A stretch of 64,000 bases of DNA from Calditrichia bacterium. GTDB taxonomy: Bacteria; Calditrichota; Calditrichia; RBG-13-44-9; J075. A program made the position numbers and the translations under genes. The notes below the pieces were generated by a model, which had not been told where the DNA came from, did no database searches, and saw only the letters and a program-made list of their open reading frames with translations. Shown here piece by piece: positions 51,065 to 60,664 of the stretch (the stretch's first letter is position 1; every line of letters starts with the position of its first letter). The stretch spans positions 558,001 to 622,000 of the forward strand of contig JACKAP010000002.1 of NCBI GenBank assembly GCA_020635015.1. The letters run 5' to 3'.

Positions 51065-53164
51065 CTACCTCAGCAGCAGCAGTTTCAACGACCTGCTGAC
51101 TCCCCCCGCCTCCATCCGGCAAAAATACACCCCGCTCGCAGCCGGAAAACCGTAGGCATTCCGCCCGTCCCATCTCACCTCATACCGCCCCGCCCCCTGC
51201 CGCGCATCTACCAACGTGCACACCTGCCGTCCCAACACATCAAAGATGCGCAGCTTCACATCACTGACCACTGACAACTGATAACTGACAACTGTCCCCG
51301 GATTAAACGGATTGGGATAATTCTGATACAGCTCAAATCCTGCCGGTACCCTCATTTCCCCCACCGGCGGCAGCGCGGTGATCCCCCCGCCGTCTTCCGT
51401 GGCCATGATCGCGCCGTAGTCGCCGCTCACCCAGCCGGTATTGACATCGATAAAGCAGACCGAGCTGATATCGTACCAGGTGCGGGTGGTCTGGGGATGC
51501 CAGGTGGCCCCGCCGTCAGTGGTGCGCAGGATGGTGCCGTTGCGGCCGGTCACCCAGCCGTTATCGAGATCGATAAAATCGACCGCATGCAGCAGCTCGA
51601 AAGTGCCGCTGTTCTGGGGCGTCCAGGTAGTGCCGCCGTCAGTAGTATGGAAGATGCCCCCGTCGATTCCCACCGCCCAGCCGTGGCTGACATCGACAAA
51701 ATCGATCCCGGCAAAGCGGATGGAGGTGCCGCTGCTCTGCGCGCTCCAACTGGCGCCGCCGTTGGTGGTGTGGATCATCACCCCTTCCAGGCCGCAGGCC
51801 CAGCCGTGCTGGGCATCGACAAATTTGACCGCATGCAGCGGCAGGGGCGCAATGCCGCTGGTTTGTGCGCTCCAGTTGGCGCCGCCGTCGGTGGTATGGT
51901 AGATCACCCCATAGCGCCCCACCGCCCAGCCGAGATCGGCATCGACCATATCAAATGCGTAGAGGTCGGTGCCCAGAGTATCCGCCCGTATCCAGTTTGC
52001 GCCGCCGTTGCCGGTGCGCAGCACGATGCCCTCATCGCCGACCGCGCAGCCGTGGGAGGCATCGGCGAAATCCAGCGCAAACAGCGCGAAGGGCGCCCGC
52101 GCCTGCTCCTCCCAGCTCTGGCCGCTGTTGGCGGTATTCAGGATGATGCCGCTGTCCCCCACCGCCCAGCCGTGGAAAGTGTCGGCGAATTTCAGAGCGT
52201 GGAGCCAGGCCCGGGTGCCGCGGCTCTTCCGGGTCCAACTTTGGCCGAGGTCGGTGGTTTTCAGGATCACGCCGTCTTCCCCGGCTGCCCAGACCTGGTT
52301 GCGGATGCACAGAGTGTTCAGCCGGCCGGCAAACCCGCTGTTCTCCGGAAACCAGCTGGCGCCGCCGTCATTGGTCGCCATTACCACGCCATGGTTACCC
52401 GCCGCCAGCGCCCAGTTGGTGCCGATATTGCGGATCGCGAACAGATCCTCGCTGATGCCGGTATATTCCTGGGTCCAGTGCAGGCCGTTGTCGCTGGTGC
52501 GGAGGATCACCCCATTGGCGCCGCAGATCCGGGCGATATCCGGCACGGTGAAATGCACCGAGAACAAATCGGCCGCGGTGCCGGCGCTCTGCGCCAGCCA
52601 ACTGGCACCGCCATTCTCGGTATAAAGGATGGTGCCCTGCAGCCCCACCGCCCAGCCATGAAAACCGTCGTGAAAATACAGCGACCTCAGCGGCACCGCC
52701 ACGCCGCTGGATTGCGCCACCCAGCTGTTGCCGCCATCGGTGGTATGCAGCAGGGTGCCGGCGGTGCCGGCGGCGAATCCGCTATCGGGACCGGTAAAAT
52801 AGATATCATAGAGCGTGGCATTGCTGCCGCTGCTCTGCACCGTCCAGGAGAGGCCGCCGTTGGCGGTATGCAGGATCAGACCGTTGTGCCCGGCGATCCA
52901 GCCGCGGTCCCAATCGATGAAATGCACCGCGTAGAGGGGATCGCTCCCAAAGTATTGCTGCTCCCAGCTCACCCCGCTGTCAAACGAATAAAGGATAGTG
53001 CCGTAATTGCCCACCGCCCAGCCGCGGTTGGCATCGACGAAGTAGAAATCGTGCAGTTCGTGGGGCTGGGGCCAGGGGTTTTGCCAGTGCCAGCCAGCCA
53101 GGGCAAGGTGGGTCAGCAAAAGCTGGAGCGCCCACACGGCGGAGAAAAAAAGTCTTGCTTTCAT
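51065..53164 (-). CDS. Secreted YCF48/BNR-repeat protein with type IX sorting domain
   Basis: 699 residues with a signal peptide (ARLFFSAVWALQLLLTHLALA). About a dozen repeats of about 45-50 residues follow, each with a G-W-A-V-G-x-x-G-x-I motif and a T-T-D-G-G-x-x-W motif, forming one or two beta-propellers. The C-terminus is a sorting domain (LYQNYPNPFNPGTVVSYQL to ASGVYFCRMEAGG). Similar in kind to the gene at 47830. Confidence 0.85.
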   Translation of the reverse strand: MKARLFFSAVWALQLLLTHLALAGWHWQNPWPQPHELHDFYFVDANRGWAVGNYGTILYSFDSGVSWEQQYFGSDPLYAVHFIDWDRGWIAGHNGLILHTANGGLSWTVQSSGSNATLYDIYFTGPDSGFAAGTAGTLLHTTDGGNSWVAQSSGVAVPLRSLYFHDGFHGWAVGLQGTILYTENGGASWLAQSAGTAADLFSVHFTVPDIARICGANGVILRTSDNGLHWTQEYTGISEDLFAIRNIGTNWALAAGNHGVVMATNDGGASWFPENSGFAGRLNTLCIRNQVWAAGEDGVILKTTDLGQSWTRKSRGTRAWLHALKFADTFHGWAVGDSGIILNTANSGQSWEEQARAPFALFALDFADASHGCAVGDEGIVLRTGNGGANWIRADTLGTDLYAFDMVDADLGWAVGRYGVIYHTTDGGANWSAQTSGIAPLPLHAVKFVDAQHGWACGLEGVMIHTTNGGASWSAQSSGTSIRFAGIDFVDVSHGWAVGIDGGIFHTTDGGTTWTPQNSGTFELLHAVDFIDLDNGWVTGRNGTILRTTDGGATWHPQTTRTWYDISSVCFIDVNTGWVSGDYGAIMATEDGGGITALPPVGEMRVPAGFELYQNYPNPFNPGTVVSYQLSVVSDVKLRIFDVLGRQVCTLVDARQGAGRYEVRWDGRNAYGFPAASGVYFCRMEAGGVSRSLKLLLLR

Positions 53165-53185
53165 CGGTATCCCCTTCTGGGTTAT

Positions 53186-54376
53186 TCACCATTGTGCAAT
53201 TAATGCCGGGCCTAAGATTGCCGCCAGCAAGGCCAGGAGGATTATGATCACCGCTTTTCCGCTGCCTCCCCCCATCTTTTCGATGGCCACCTGCCGTGTT
53301 TGAGGGTTCCGGTTGCGCAATTTGGCTTCCACGATCTTTCTACGGGCATGGTGATAATACAGGTAATTGCCAAACATCCCCAGTAATATCCAGTCGAAAT
53401 ATCTGACAAGGTAGCTGGCAAACCAGGGAAGATCGAATTGGAACTTTAAGGATAGCCGGATCAGGAATAAGCCCGCCAGGATATAGGCATAGTAGTACAT
53501 CTTCCGGTAGGCGAACCACATAAAATGGAAGAAAAACGCCGCCCAGTTCCAGGTGATTTTTTTACCGGTTGCTTCAATTTGTTTCCATTTCTCCAGGTAA
53601 TACTCGCCATCGATGCCTGCAAAGCGCTTCAGATCCACATGCTCGACCGCCAGTTCATCCGCATTGGCATCAACTATTTCATCAGGAGAGGAGACTGTTT
53701 CCGGTGGGGCCGCGTGCGCATCGGCGAAATCCTGCGCTTCTTTAATCGTATATGCCGCCGTATCCGAGCGGTTGATCAGTTCCTGCTGAAAAGTCAGCCC
53801 GCTGATTACCGTCGGAGGCACATTTTGATACGCGAGCAATTGACCGCACAGTTCCTGCGCTTCGGCAAACCGGCTGCTCCGACGCAGCAAATCGACCAGC
53901 ACGGCGCCTTTGATGATCTCATCCTGTTTATCTTTAAAGGGTTGCCAGGTCTCCAGTATTGCAATGGCCGAGCCGCGGCATTCCCGCGCCAGCTCAGTCA
54001 AATTTTGATCGTCGCAGACCCAGGCCGCATACATATGGGCCAGGCGTGCTTGCTCCAGATCCATCTCAATAACCAGCATGGCATAGCAACGGAAATGCCG
54101 CACCAATTCCGGCAGAGCCTCATCGTTCAATGTTTTCTGATAATTATCCCGGGCAATGATCTCTTTCGCATTGGGAATCGGCGTGGCAATCATTTGATTG
54201 CAGTATCCGCAGGACGGGCAGCACTGCACCCACATCCCCATGGTCGAGCGCAGCATCTTTGCCGGGCGCAGGTCCAGATCGGGGCTTCCCAACTGATTTG
54301 AACTCAGTAATATTTGATGCCGACTTTCTTCCCCGCAGACCGCGCAGGGAATCGATTGTTGGTCAACAGTAGTCAT
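53186..54376 (-). CDS. Zinc-ribbon protein with C-terminal DUF2628-like membrane domain
   Basis: 396 residues. The N-terminus has two CxxC pairs (IPCAVCGEES; CCPSCGYCNQM), similar to DUF2225-type zinc ribbons. A helical, TPR-like middle (60-220) follows. The C-terminal part (about 275-396) has WNWAAFFFHFMWFAYRKMY, the DUF2628 signature, and three or four TM segments ending in IIILLALLAAILGPAL. Function unknown. It lies downstream of the radical SAM operon on the same strand, 81 bases from the nearest gene, so it may or may not belong to it. Confidence 0.65.
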   Translation of the reverse strand: MTTVDQQSIPCAVCGEESRHQILLSSNQLGSPDLDLRPAKMLRSTMGMWVQCCPSCGYCNQMIATPIPNAKEIIARDNYQKTLNDEALPELVRHFRCYAMLVIEMDLEQARLAHMYAAWVCDDQNLTELARECRGSAIAILETWQPFKDKQDEIIKGAVLVDLLRRSSRFAEAQELCGQLLAYQNVPPTVISGLTFQQELINRSDTAAYTIKEAQDFADAHAAPPETVSSPDEIVDANADELAVEHVDLKRFAGIDGEYYLEKWKQIEATGKKITWNWAAFFFHFMWFAYRKMYYYAYILAGLFLIRLSLKFQFDLPWFASYLVRYFDWILLGMFGNYLYYHHARRKIVEAKLRNRNPQTRQVAIEKMGGGSGKAVIIILLALLAAILGPALIAQW

Positions 54377-54457
54377 GATGCCGCACCGATTGACTTTATA
54401 GAGTTCGGAATAAACTTAGACATTTATGATAGAATTGATGCAATATTTGCAGGAAAC

Positions 54458-55810
54458 CTAACCAACCTGCTCCGCCAACCGCGCTATCCAGCGCAGTGTC
54501 AATTGCACCTGCATTTGGCAGCGGAACCGGTTTAAGTGCTCCCGCCCGCCGGCAACGCTGCTATCCGCCGCCAGGGGGCAGTAATCCGGGCATCCCCGGG
54601 CACAGTGATAGATGTTGATGCAGTCGCGGCAGGCTTCCGGCAAGGCAAGCGCCTTCGCTCGGGCGGCAGCGACCTTTCCGGCATCGATCCGAAAACGTCC
54701 GGTGGGCGCATCGTAGCGACCGATGGCGTTTTCTGCGATGTGCGCCGCGTCGCCGTCAACCTCGTAAAAGCAGGAAGTGGCGGTACCTCCGGGCGTGAGT
54801 CGCAAGGTGTCGCGCAGCACATCGCAGTACGGGCCGTGCACTTCCGGCAGACGCACCCCGGAGATAGTCACTTCGCAGCCAGCGTTCAGAGCGGCCTGCT
54901 GCGCCTCCAGAAAATGCTCTACAAACCAGCCGGCCTCCACGGGCATGAACACCGGAGCCCGGTCGCCATAGACCGGCTCGATGCGGATATGCGCCGCCCC
55001 AAGCTCATGAATAAAATAAGCCACGCTCTCCGGCAGGCGGTGCACCGTGCCCGGCAGCACCGTGGCCCGCACCTCGAGATGCCCCCCGGCCTGGCGGATC
55101 GCCGCGGCGGCCTGCGCCAGGATCTCCGAAGTGCGCCGCCGGTTATGGGTCGGGCGCTGGCGATCCTGGATATCGGGCGGCCCGTCGCAGGAAAGCCCGA
55201 TCACATCGAAATGCGCCGCCAGCCAGCGGGCCTGCGCCGGCTTGATGATCCCATTGGTAGCGATGTAACTGAAAAACGGCACATCCGCATCCGCCGCAAT
55301 TTGCCGCACGGTCTGATACAGCTGTTGCAGGAAAGACCAGTGGTAGGTCGGCTCTCCCCCGCCATGCACCACCAGAGCAAAAGTAGCGCCTTTCTTCCGG
55401 CAGTTGCCGGCCACCCGGCGGGCGGCGGCGCGAACGATCTGCAGATCGATTACCCCATTGCCCCCTTCCTGGGCGGCGGCGGAAGATTTCCGGGTATAGC
55501 AATAGCGGCAGTCCAGGTTGCAGTCGTTGCTTGGATACACCGTCAGACATTCCGGCGAAAACGGTTTTTCTCCCAGCGCCGCCCACTGTTTCCCGGCCTC
55601 CCGGGCCCGCGCCAGCAGCGCGATGATGTTGGGATGGAACTGCCCTTCATCTTCCCGGGAGACGCCGGCCCGCAGCACTTCCTCCAGGATGTCCGCCTCC
55701 TTCGGGTTAAGCACCAGCAATTTTCCGGGAACGTAGAAGATCGCCTTCCCATTGCCGGAAATCCGGAATAAGGGCAGGTGAGGATGGATTTTTTTGAAGG
55801 CGGTTTCCAT
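54458..55810 (-). CDS. Radical SAM/SPASM peptide-modifying enzyme 1
   Basis: 450 residues. The N-terminal 70 residues (FRISGNGKAIFYVPGKLLVL, PKEADILEEVL) look like a PqqD/winged-helix peptide-recognition region. The radical SAM cluster is Cys97-x3-Cys101-x2-Cys104 (CNLDCRYC). HGGGEPTYHW and YIATNGII are the usual SAM-contact motifs. The C-terminus has SPASM-type cysteines (CRDCINIYHCARGCPDYC). It is the last of three such enzymes in the operon; the proposed substrate is the Cys-rich tail of the WD40 proteins upstream. Confidence 0.85.
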   Translation of the reverse strand: METAFKKIHPHLPLFRISGNGKAIFYVPGKLLVLNPKEADILEEVLRAGVSREDEGQFHPNIIALLARAREAGKQWAALGEKPFSPECLTVYPSNDCNLDCRYCYTRKSSAAAQEGGNGVIDLQIVRAAARRVAGNCRKKGATFALVVHGGGEPTYHWSFLQQLYQTVRQIAADADVPFFSYIATNGIIKPAQARWLAAHFDVIGLSCDGPPDIQDRQRPTHNRRRTSEILAQAAAAIRQAGGHLEVRATVLPGTVHRLPESVAYFIHELGAAHIRIEPVYGDRAPVFMPVEAGWFVEHFLEAQQAALNAGCEVTISGVRLPEVHGPYCDVLRDTLRLTPGGTATSCFYEVDGDAAHIAENAIGRYDAPTGRFRIDAGKVAAARAKALALPEACRDCINIYHCARGCPDYCPLAADSSVAGGREHLNRFRCQMQVQLTLRWIARLAEQVG

Positions 55811-55872
55811 GACACGAATCTGCGGCTAAATGTTGACGTTCATAATCACCCTTAATTAATCATATCAAAGTA

Positions 55873-55972
55873 TAGTTGCCACAGAGACACAGAGCCCACA
55901 GAGAACTGACAACTGATAACTGACAACTGACAACGAACTCTGTGATCTCTGTGTCTCTGTGGCGATAACGAA
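55873..55972. repeat. CCACAGAGACACAGAG palindrome with an internal CAACTGATAACTG repeat
   Basis: Outer arms TTGCCACAGAGACACAGAG (55873-) and CTCTGTGTCTCTGTGGC (-55964) enclose ACTGACAACTGATAACTGA (55905-55930), so one repeat family is nested in another, between two radical SAM genes. Confidence 0.75.
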
Positions 55973-55988
55973 CAACAAATCCTCAGTC

Positions 55989-56987
55989 TCATTCTACAAG
56001 TAGAGGCGCCATACCATCGATTGGCACCGCAAACGACCGGTGGCGCAGGCGGTTCATCTTAAAGGCAGTGCAGCCGCCGTTGCAGTAGGATTGCTGCAAC
56101 AGGGGACAGCCGGCACAATGATCATAAATGCCGAACCGGCGGTAAGGGGCCAGTTTTTCCTCAAAGGTTTCCATGAGCTGCTGCGCATGGGTATCGGCTT
56201 GCAGGGGGAGCTTCAACAGATTGTTTAACGGATAACAGGATATAAAATTGCCGTCGGGCAGCAGATCGAGGATCGGATGGCAACAACTGCCGGTGCGCTG
56301 CAGCATTTCACCCAATTCTTCCGCCGCCGCTTCCGGGAACATGCAGGGAACGAACCCGCAGTCGAAGCCCAGCTCGATATCGAGCGCCCGGGCTTTGTGG
56401 AGCAGATCGAGGATCTTCAGTCCGATTTCTTTATAAAACTTGGGATGCAGAAAAACATTCGACTCGCTCAACACCGGATGGGCGATGCCCAGGCGGATCT
56501 CCCGGATAAGCTGGTATTGTTCGACGTAAGGCAGCAGGTAATCCAGTTCCTGCCGCCGGCTGTAGATGTTGACGCCCGGCATCACCCGCGGTCCCAGGAT
56601 CTCCATGGTCCGCTGTTGGCGGCGCATGCGCCGGGGATCTGCTTCCAGGGGATGGATGGTATTCAGCAGAATCACCACCTCGCCGGGATCGATCCGGCGG
56701 AGGCGTTCCTGCACCTTCGGCGGCATCAGGCCGTTGGAGAAGATCATCAATTGAAAACCGCGTTCGAGGGCTTTGTCGACCATCCGGTTGAACTGCGGAT
56801 GCAGGGTGGGCTCTCCCCCCAGCAGGCGCACCTGATCGATCCCCGAGCGCGCCAGGTACTCCAGTGCCGCATCGAAGACCGCTTCGCTCATGAACGCCCC
56901 TTTTTTCGAATACGGCTGGCGGGAATCCTCCGCAAAGCAGTAGGGACAGGTCTTATTGCACAGGGTGGTGATCGACAGATTCGCCAT
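55989..56987 (-). CDS. Radical SAM enzyme 2
   Basis: 332 residues from the ATG at 56987, preceded by GAGGAG. The cluster is Cys10-x3-Cys14-x2-Cys17 (CNKTCPYC) close to the N-terminus, so there is no N-terminal extension. LLGGEPTLHPQ and MIFSNGL are conserved. The C-terminal half has a SPASM-like set (CGFVPCMF, CCHPILDL, CYPLNN, CAGCPLLQQSYCNGGC). The start overlaps the 3' end of the PqqD-like gene by 35 bases, implying coupled synthesis. Confidence 0.85.
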   Translation of the reverse strand: MANLSITTLCNKTCPYCFAEDSRQPYSKKGAFMSEAVFDAALEYLARSGIDQVRLLGGEPTLHPQFNRMVDKALERGFQLMIFSNGLMPPKVQERLRRIDPGEVVILLNTIHPLEADPRRMRRQQRTMEILGPRVMPGVNIYSRRQELDYLLPYVEQYQLIREIRLGIAHPVLSESNVFLHPKFYKEIGLKILDLLHKARALDIELGFDCGFVPCMFPEAAAEELGEMLQRTGSCCHPILDLLPDGNFISCYPLNNLLKLPLQADTHAQQLMETFEEKLAPYRRFGIYDHCAGCPLLQQSYCNGGCTAFKMNRLRHRSFAVPIDGMAPLLVE

Positions 56988-57276
56988 CGGGCTCCTCGAT
57001 TTCAATCAGTCCTTGTTGATGCCAATCCTTGAGGCACTGCTGCACCAGCGCGACGGCTTCGCCGGCGCTCACCTGCTGAATCGCGCGGAGGATCGGGATC
57101 AACTGCGCGATGCTCCGCTTGCGGATCAGCAGATCCCACACCGCCGCGGCGGGGTATTCAAGAACATAATGCCGGTCGCTTTGCCGGTTGAATATCCGGA
57201 TGCCGTTATGCTCCACCGTCCACAGAATGTGGGAAGGGGCGGTCGCCAGCAGGGAATGCCGGTTTTGTTTGCTCAT
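56953..57276 (-). CDS. PqqD-like peptide-recognition protein
   Basis: 107 residues from the ATG at 57276 (AAGGG upstream; an ATG at 57303 is possible). The pattern GIRIFNRQSDRHYVLEYPAA, AVWDLLIRKRSIAQLI, QQCLKDWHQQGLIEI is that of PqqD/RRE proteins, which hold the leader of a precursor and present it to a radical SAM enzyme. It overlaps radical SAM gene 2 by 35 bases, so these two probably form a complex. Confidence 0.78.
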   Translation of the reverse strand: MSKQNRHSLLATAPSHILWTVEHNGIRIFNRQSDRHYVLEYPAAAVWDLLIRKRSIAQLIPILRAIQQVSAGEAVALVQQCLKDWHQQGLIEIEEPDGESVDHHPVQ

Positions 57277-57372
57277 GTGTATCCCTTGTTGCTGGTTCAT
57301 CAAATCGTAACAATATTGAATTTGCTTTGGGTTATGGGTTCAAGCCAATGGCCAAAAGCCAACAACAAATCC

Positions 57373-58758
57373 CTAAACCTCCCATTCCATCAGCCGGTCG
57401 GATTCCCGGCAGGCCAACGCCGGCAGGGCTTCCCGGTCGTCGATCAGCGTATCGGCCATTTCCGGCAGATTCAGCTCATCCAGCAGGGAGCAGGCGCTGA
57501 TGATGCGGGTCTGGCGGCAATAATCCGAATAATCCGCACTGCAGCCGGGATAGGTATTGCCGACATGGCACCCCCCGGCGCAGCTCCAGCGGCAAAAGCA
57601 CTTTTCACAGCGCGGTTTATTGGTGACCATCGCGCGGATATTCTGAACCGCTGCCGGGTTGATGGCAAGTTCCCGCCGGCCGCGCATTTCTCCCAGAGCC
57701 AGATCAAGTCCCACCTCCTGCCACTTCTCCGGAAGGAGATAACAGGAACTGATTCGGCCGTCCGGGGAGACGATCACCGTATCGCTGCCCACCGGGCAGG
57801 AGGTATAGACCGGCTCCGTGCTGAGATCGGCGGCATAGACGGTTTTAATGCCGAAAGACTCCGCCGCCCGGCGCGCCTTGATGAAATTGGCGGCGAATTC
57901 GTAGGGATCGGGAGGATACAGTCCCGCAGCAGCGGCGCTCTCCACCGGCTGCATGATCTCGAAATTGATCAGGGAGGGATTGAACGTTTCGCAAAACCAG
58001 CGGGCGGTGTCTTCCATTATATCCACATTGATCTGGCTGACGCAGCAGCGGATCACCAGTTGCGCCGGCGAGTCGCTCAGATATTGCGCGGCAGCGAACA
58101 CACCCGGATAGCTGCCCCTTCCCCCGCGGAGCGGCCGGTGCAGATTCTGGATGTCTTCCCGGCCGTCGAAGGACAACACCACCCGGTTCACATAATCGCC
58201 CAGGAAGGCCAGCAGCGCAGGCCCGCACAGGCCGTTGGTGGAGATCTCAAAATAGGGCGTCAGGCGCTCCCGGGCCGCCACCAGGCGGGCGCGGTGCACC
58301 ACCGTCTCCACCACCGCCGGCGCCGTCATCGGCTCCCCGCCGAAGAAATGGATCTCCAGCAGTTCTTTTTCCTGCTGCTTCAGCAGCCGGGCGTACCAGT
58401 CGACTGCCGCCACCGCCGTCTGCAGATCCATTGCCCGGCCGGAGGCGCCGGGCGCGCCGAAATCGCAATAGACACAGGCGCTGTTGCAGGCGCGGGTGGT
58501 GACGATCCCCAGAAAGGCGGGTGAAATCTCCGCCCCATTGGGAGCGGGCGGGAGAAGCGGAGGCTGGCGCAATACGTCGAGCAGCGGCTGCAGCCGGGAA
58601 TCGGCATTTTCCGCGGCGGCGCCACTCGCCAGGGCAGCACGGATGGCGCCGGCTGCGCTGCGGTTGACCAGGGCGCTGAGCTTCAACAGCGGGGCGTGGA
58701 GGAGAAATTTATCCTGCACCGGGATGATAAAAATGTGTCGGTCGCTTAAATCAGGCAT
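57373..58758 (-). CDS. Radical SAM/SPASM peptide-modifying enzyme 3
   Basis: 461 residues from the ATG at 58758 (AAGGAATC upstream). The first 80 residues are a distinct N-terminal region. The radical SAM cluster is Cys91-x3-Cys95-x2-Cys98 (ACNSACVYCDF). EIHFFGGEPMTAP and ISTNGLCGP follow. The SPASM domain has CPVGSDTVIVSPDGRISSCY and then CEKCFCRWSCAGGCH plus later cysteines, enough for two auxiliary 4Fe-4S clusters as in thioether-forming maturases. It starts four bases after the PqqD-like gene at 58763, so the two are tightly coupled. Confidence 0.88.
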   Translation of the reverse strand: MPDLSDRHIFIIPVQDKFLLHAPLLKLSALVNRSAAGAIRAALASGAAAENADSRLQPLLDVLRQPPLLPPAPNGAEISPAFLGIVTTRACNSACVYCDFGAPGASGRAMDLQTAVAAVDWYARLLKQQEKELLEIHFFGGEPMTAPAVVETVVHRARLVAARERLTPYFEISTNGLCGPALLAFLGDYVNRVVLSFDGREDIQNLHRPLRGGRGSYPGVFAAAQYLSDSPAQLVIRCCVSQINVDIMEDTARWFCETFNPSLINFEIMQPVESAAAAGLYPPDPYEFAANFIKARRAAESFGIKTVYAADLSTEPVYTSCPVGSDTVIVSPDGRISSCYLLPEKWQEVGLDLALGEMRGRRELAINPAAVQNIRAMVTNKPRCEKCFCRWSCAGGCHVGNTYPGCSADYSDYCRQTRIISACSLLDELNLPEMADTLIDDREALPALACRESDRLMEWEV

Positions 58759-58762
58759 CGCT

Positions 58763-59209
58763 TTAGATTCCTTGTTCGTCGAAATAGGTTTCAATCGCTT
58801 CCATCTCCGCCGGATGACAGACCCGCAACTCCGCCAGTTCGAAGAACAGCTCCGCCACCTGCCGAAAGGCGGTGTCTGCGGGAAGCGTAAATTGAGATGC
58901 AATTTCCGCGGCAACCGCTTCCAGGGTCAGCCCCTGCTGAAAATAGTCGACCAGCGCCTGTTCCGCTTCGCTGAAACGGCGGAACTCCCGGTAGTCGTCA
59001 GCGGCCTTGTCATAGGCCAGCAGGCGGCCGGCCTCGATCTGCCATTCGCCGTCATCGAAGAAGACCGGCTCGATTTGGCGCACGATCTCCTCCGGCAGGA
59101 GGCGCAGCGCACTCAGCGGCAGATGGCGCTGGCCCTGCGCCTCCCCAAACCAGGCCAGGGTCTGGCCGATAAAGGCGCGGAAAAAGTTCCGCCGGGATTG
59201 ATCTGGCAT
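58763..59209 (-). CDS. Second PqqD-like/RRE protein with an SRRNFFRAF N-terminus
   Basis: 148 residues, AAAGG before the ATG. The N-terminal SRRNFFRAFIGQTLAWFGEA is helical and superficially like a twin-arginine start but lacks a following hydrophobic core. The C-terminal half (SEAEQALVDYFQQGLTLEAV, AFRQVAELFFELAELRV) fits the winged-helix pattern of PqqD/RRE domains. It lies directly upstream of radical SAM gene 3, the expected place for a leader-binding partner. The assignment rests on pattern and context. Confidence 0.55.
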   Translation of the reverse strand: MPDQSRRNFFRAFIGQTLAWFGEAQGQRHLPLSALRLLPEEIVRQIEPVFFDDGEWQIEAGRLLAYDKAADDYREFRRFSEAEQALVDYFQQGLTLEAVAAEIASQFTLPADTAFRQVAELFFELAELRVCHPAEMEAIETYFDEQGI

Positions 59210-59262
59210 GGCAAACCTTTACTTCGGATTGATTCAAGCATCATTTGTCAGATATTCGATCC

Positions 59263-60558
59263 TTAACCGCGAAATTGCTTCAGAAACGTATCTTTATCCT
59301 CCAGCCACCAGAATTTCACCTTAAAATCGAATCCGCTGCTGATGAAATACCCCGCATTCGGCGCGATGCGGATGGCGGCGATCGCCGAGGGATGGGCGGC
59401 AAATTGGCGCAGCAGTTTACCGGATGGCAGCTGCCAGATCCGGATCTTGCCGTCGAAGTCGCCGGAGATCAGTTGCCGGCCGTCGCTGCTGATCCGCACA
59501 CAAGTGACGTAGGATCGGTGCCCTTCCAGGGTTTTCAGCAAGCTGCCGGAAACGGCGTCCCATATCTTGATCTGCGGATCGCGGGCGCAGGACACCGCCT
59601 GCTGGCCGTCCGGGGAGATCGCCACCTGGTTGAGCGGCGCCCCGTGGCTGGCGCTGCATATCTCGTTGCCGGTATTCATATCCCACACCTTGAGCGTGCC
59701 GTCGAGGCTTCCCGAAACCAGCCGGTTCCCCTCCGCGCTAAAATCCAGCCAGGCGACCGCCGCCTGATGCCCGGCAAAAACCTGGCTCAATTCGCGATTG
59801 TTCAGATCCTGGCAGCGGATGGTATCATTCCAACTGCCGCCAGCCAGCCATTGCTGCCGGGGATCGATCGCCAGGGCGTTCAGCGGGGCCGACTGTCCGG
59901 AAGGGCTTATGCTAAGGCTGTCAACGACGGGGGCGGTCATAAAGATATTGTCGCCGAGCGAGCCGAGCAGTTTCAGGTCATAATCGATCAAATGGAGGTT
60001 TTTGTACACCGCATCTTTCCAGGCCAAAAGGGTATCCGCTGCGCCGGAATAAAGATTGTAGGTTCGAATCCCCCCGGCCTCGACATTGGCGGCCAGCGTC
60101 TGATCGCTCAAGCAAAAGCCGTACTTCTCCGGGAGCGCCTCACCGAGGAGGCTGCCGTCTTTCAGCTTCTCCAACCCGGCGAGCATCTGCCGGTTGCAGG
60201 CGGCGATCTTTTCCGGCAGGGCAGCCACTTCGTAAAAGTGGCGGGCGCTTTTAAATTTTTTCCCGGCAAAAAGGATTTCGGCAATTTTTTCCGCCCCCTC
60301 CTGCTTCAGGCCGGCCTGCTCATACGCCCGGAAGGCCCGGGTAAACTCCCGGCGAACCAACAGGCTGTCGGCCAGCCGCTGGAAGCAGGTCTGTTGATCG
60401 TCGCCGCTTTGCTCACCGCAATAGGCTTCCGCTTCCGGGTATTTCTGCTCGGACAGCAGCTTGTCCAACCGATCTCCGCAGCCCGAGAACGCGAGCATCA
60501 GGATCAGCCCTAAAAATGCTTTCCAGACCGACATCTTTAAATTGCAGCCGCGTGTCAT
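59263..60558 (-). CDS. WD40-repeat lipoprotein
   Basis: 431 residues from the ATG at 60558 (GGAAGG upstream). A lipoprotein signal ends at Cys27 (LMLAFSGC). A helical TPR-like region (30-140, EQKYPEAEAYCGEQ, FTRAFRAYEQAGL) is followed by WD40 repeats (about 205-431, ending LKVWDMNTG, IKIWDAVSG, IRIWQLPSG, VKFWWLEDK). It lacks the Tat leader and Cys-rich tail of the two WD40 genes upstream. It may be a periplasmic partner of the modified proteins. Confidence 0.75.
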   Translation of the reverse strand: MTRGCNLKMSVWKAFLGLILMLAFSGCGDRLDKLLSEQKYPEAEAYCGEQSGDDQQTCFQRLADSLLVRREFTRAFRAYEQAGLKQEGAEKIAEILFAGKKFKSARHFYEVAALPEKIAACNRQMLAGLEKLKDGSLLGEALPEKYGFCLSDQTLAANVEAGGIRTYNLYSGAADTLLAWKDAVYKNLHLIDYDLKLLGSLGDNIFMTAPVVDSLSISPSGQSAPLNALAIDPRQQWLAGGSWNDTIRCQDLNNRELSQVFAGHQAAVAWLDFSAEGNRLVSGSLDGTLKVWDMNTGNEICSASHGAPLNQVAISPDGQQAVSCARDPQIKIWDAVSGSLLKTLEGHRSYVTCVRISSDGRQLISGDFDGKIRIWQLPSGKLLRQFAAHPSAIAAIRIAPNAGYFISSGFDFKVKFWWLEDKDTFLKQFRG

Positions 60559-60599
60559 GACGAATCCTTCCGTGTGTTTGATGAATGAGTATCCCCATC

Positions 60600-60664
60600 T
60601 CACCTTCCCCCACCACCCCATCAACCCGTTAACTCATTAACCCATAAACCCATAAACCCATCAC
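60600..60664. repeat. CCCATCAACCCGTTAACTC repeat
   Basis: Iterated CCCATAAA/CCCATCAA words directly after the WD40-1 stop; same family as 17105-17209 and 35441-35533. Confidence 0.65.
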
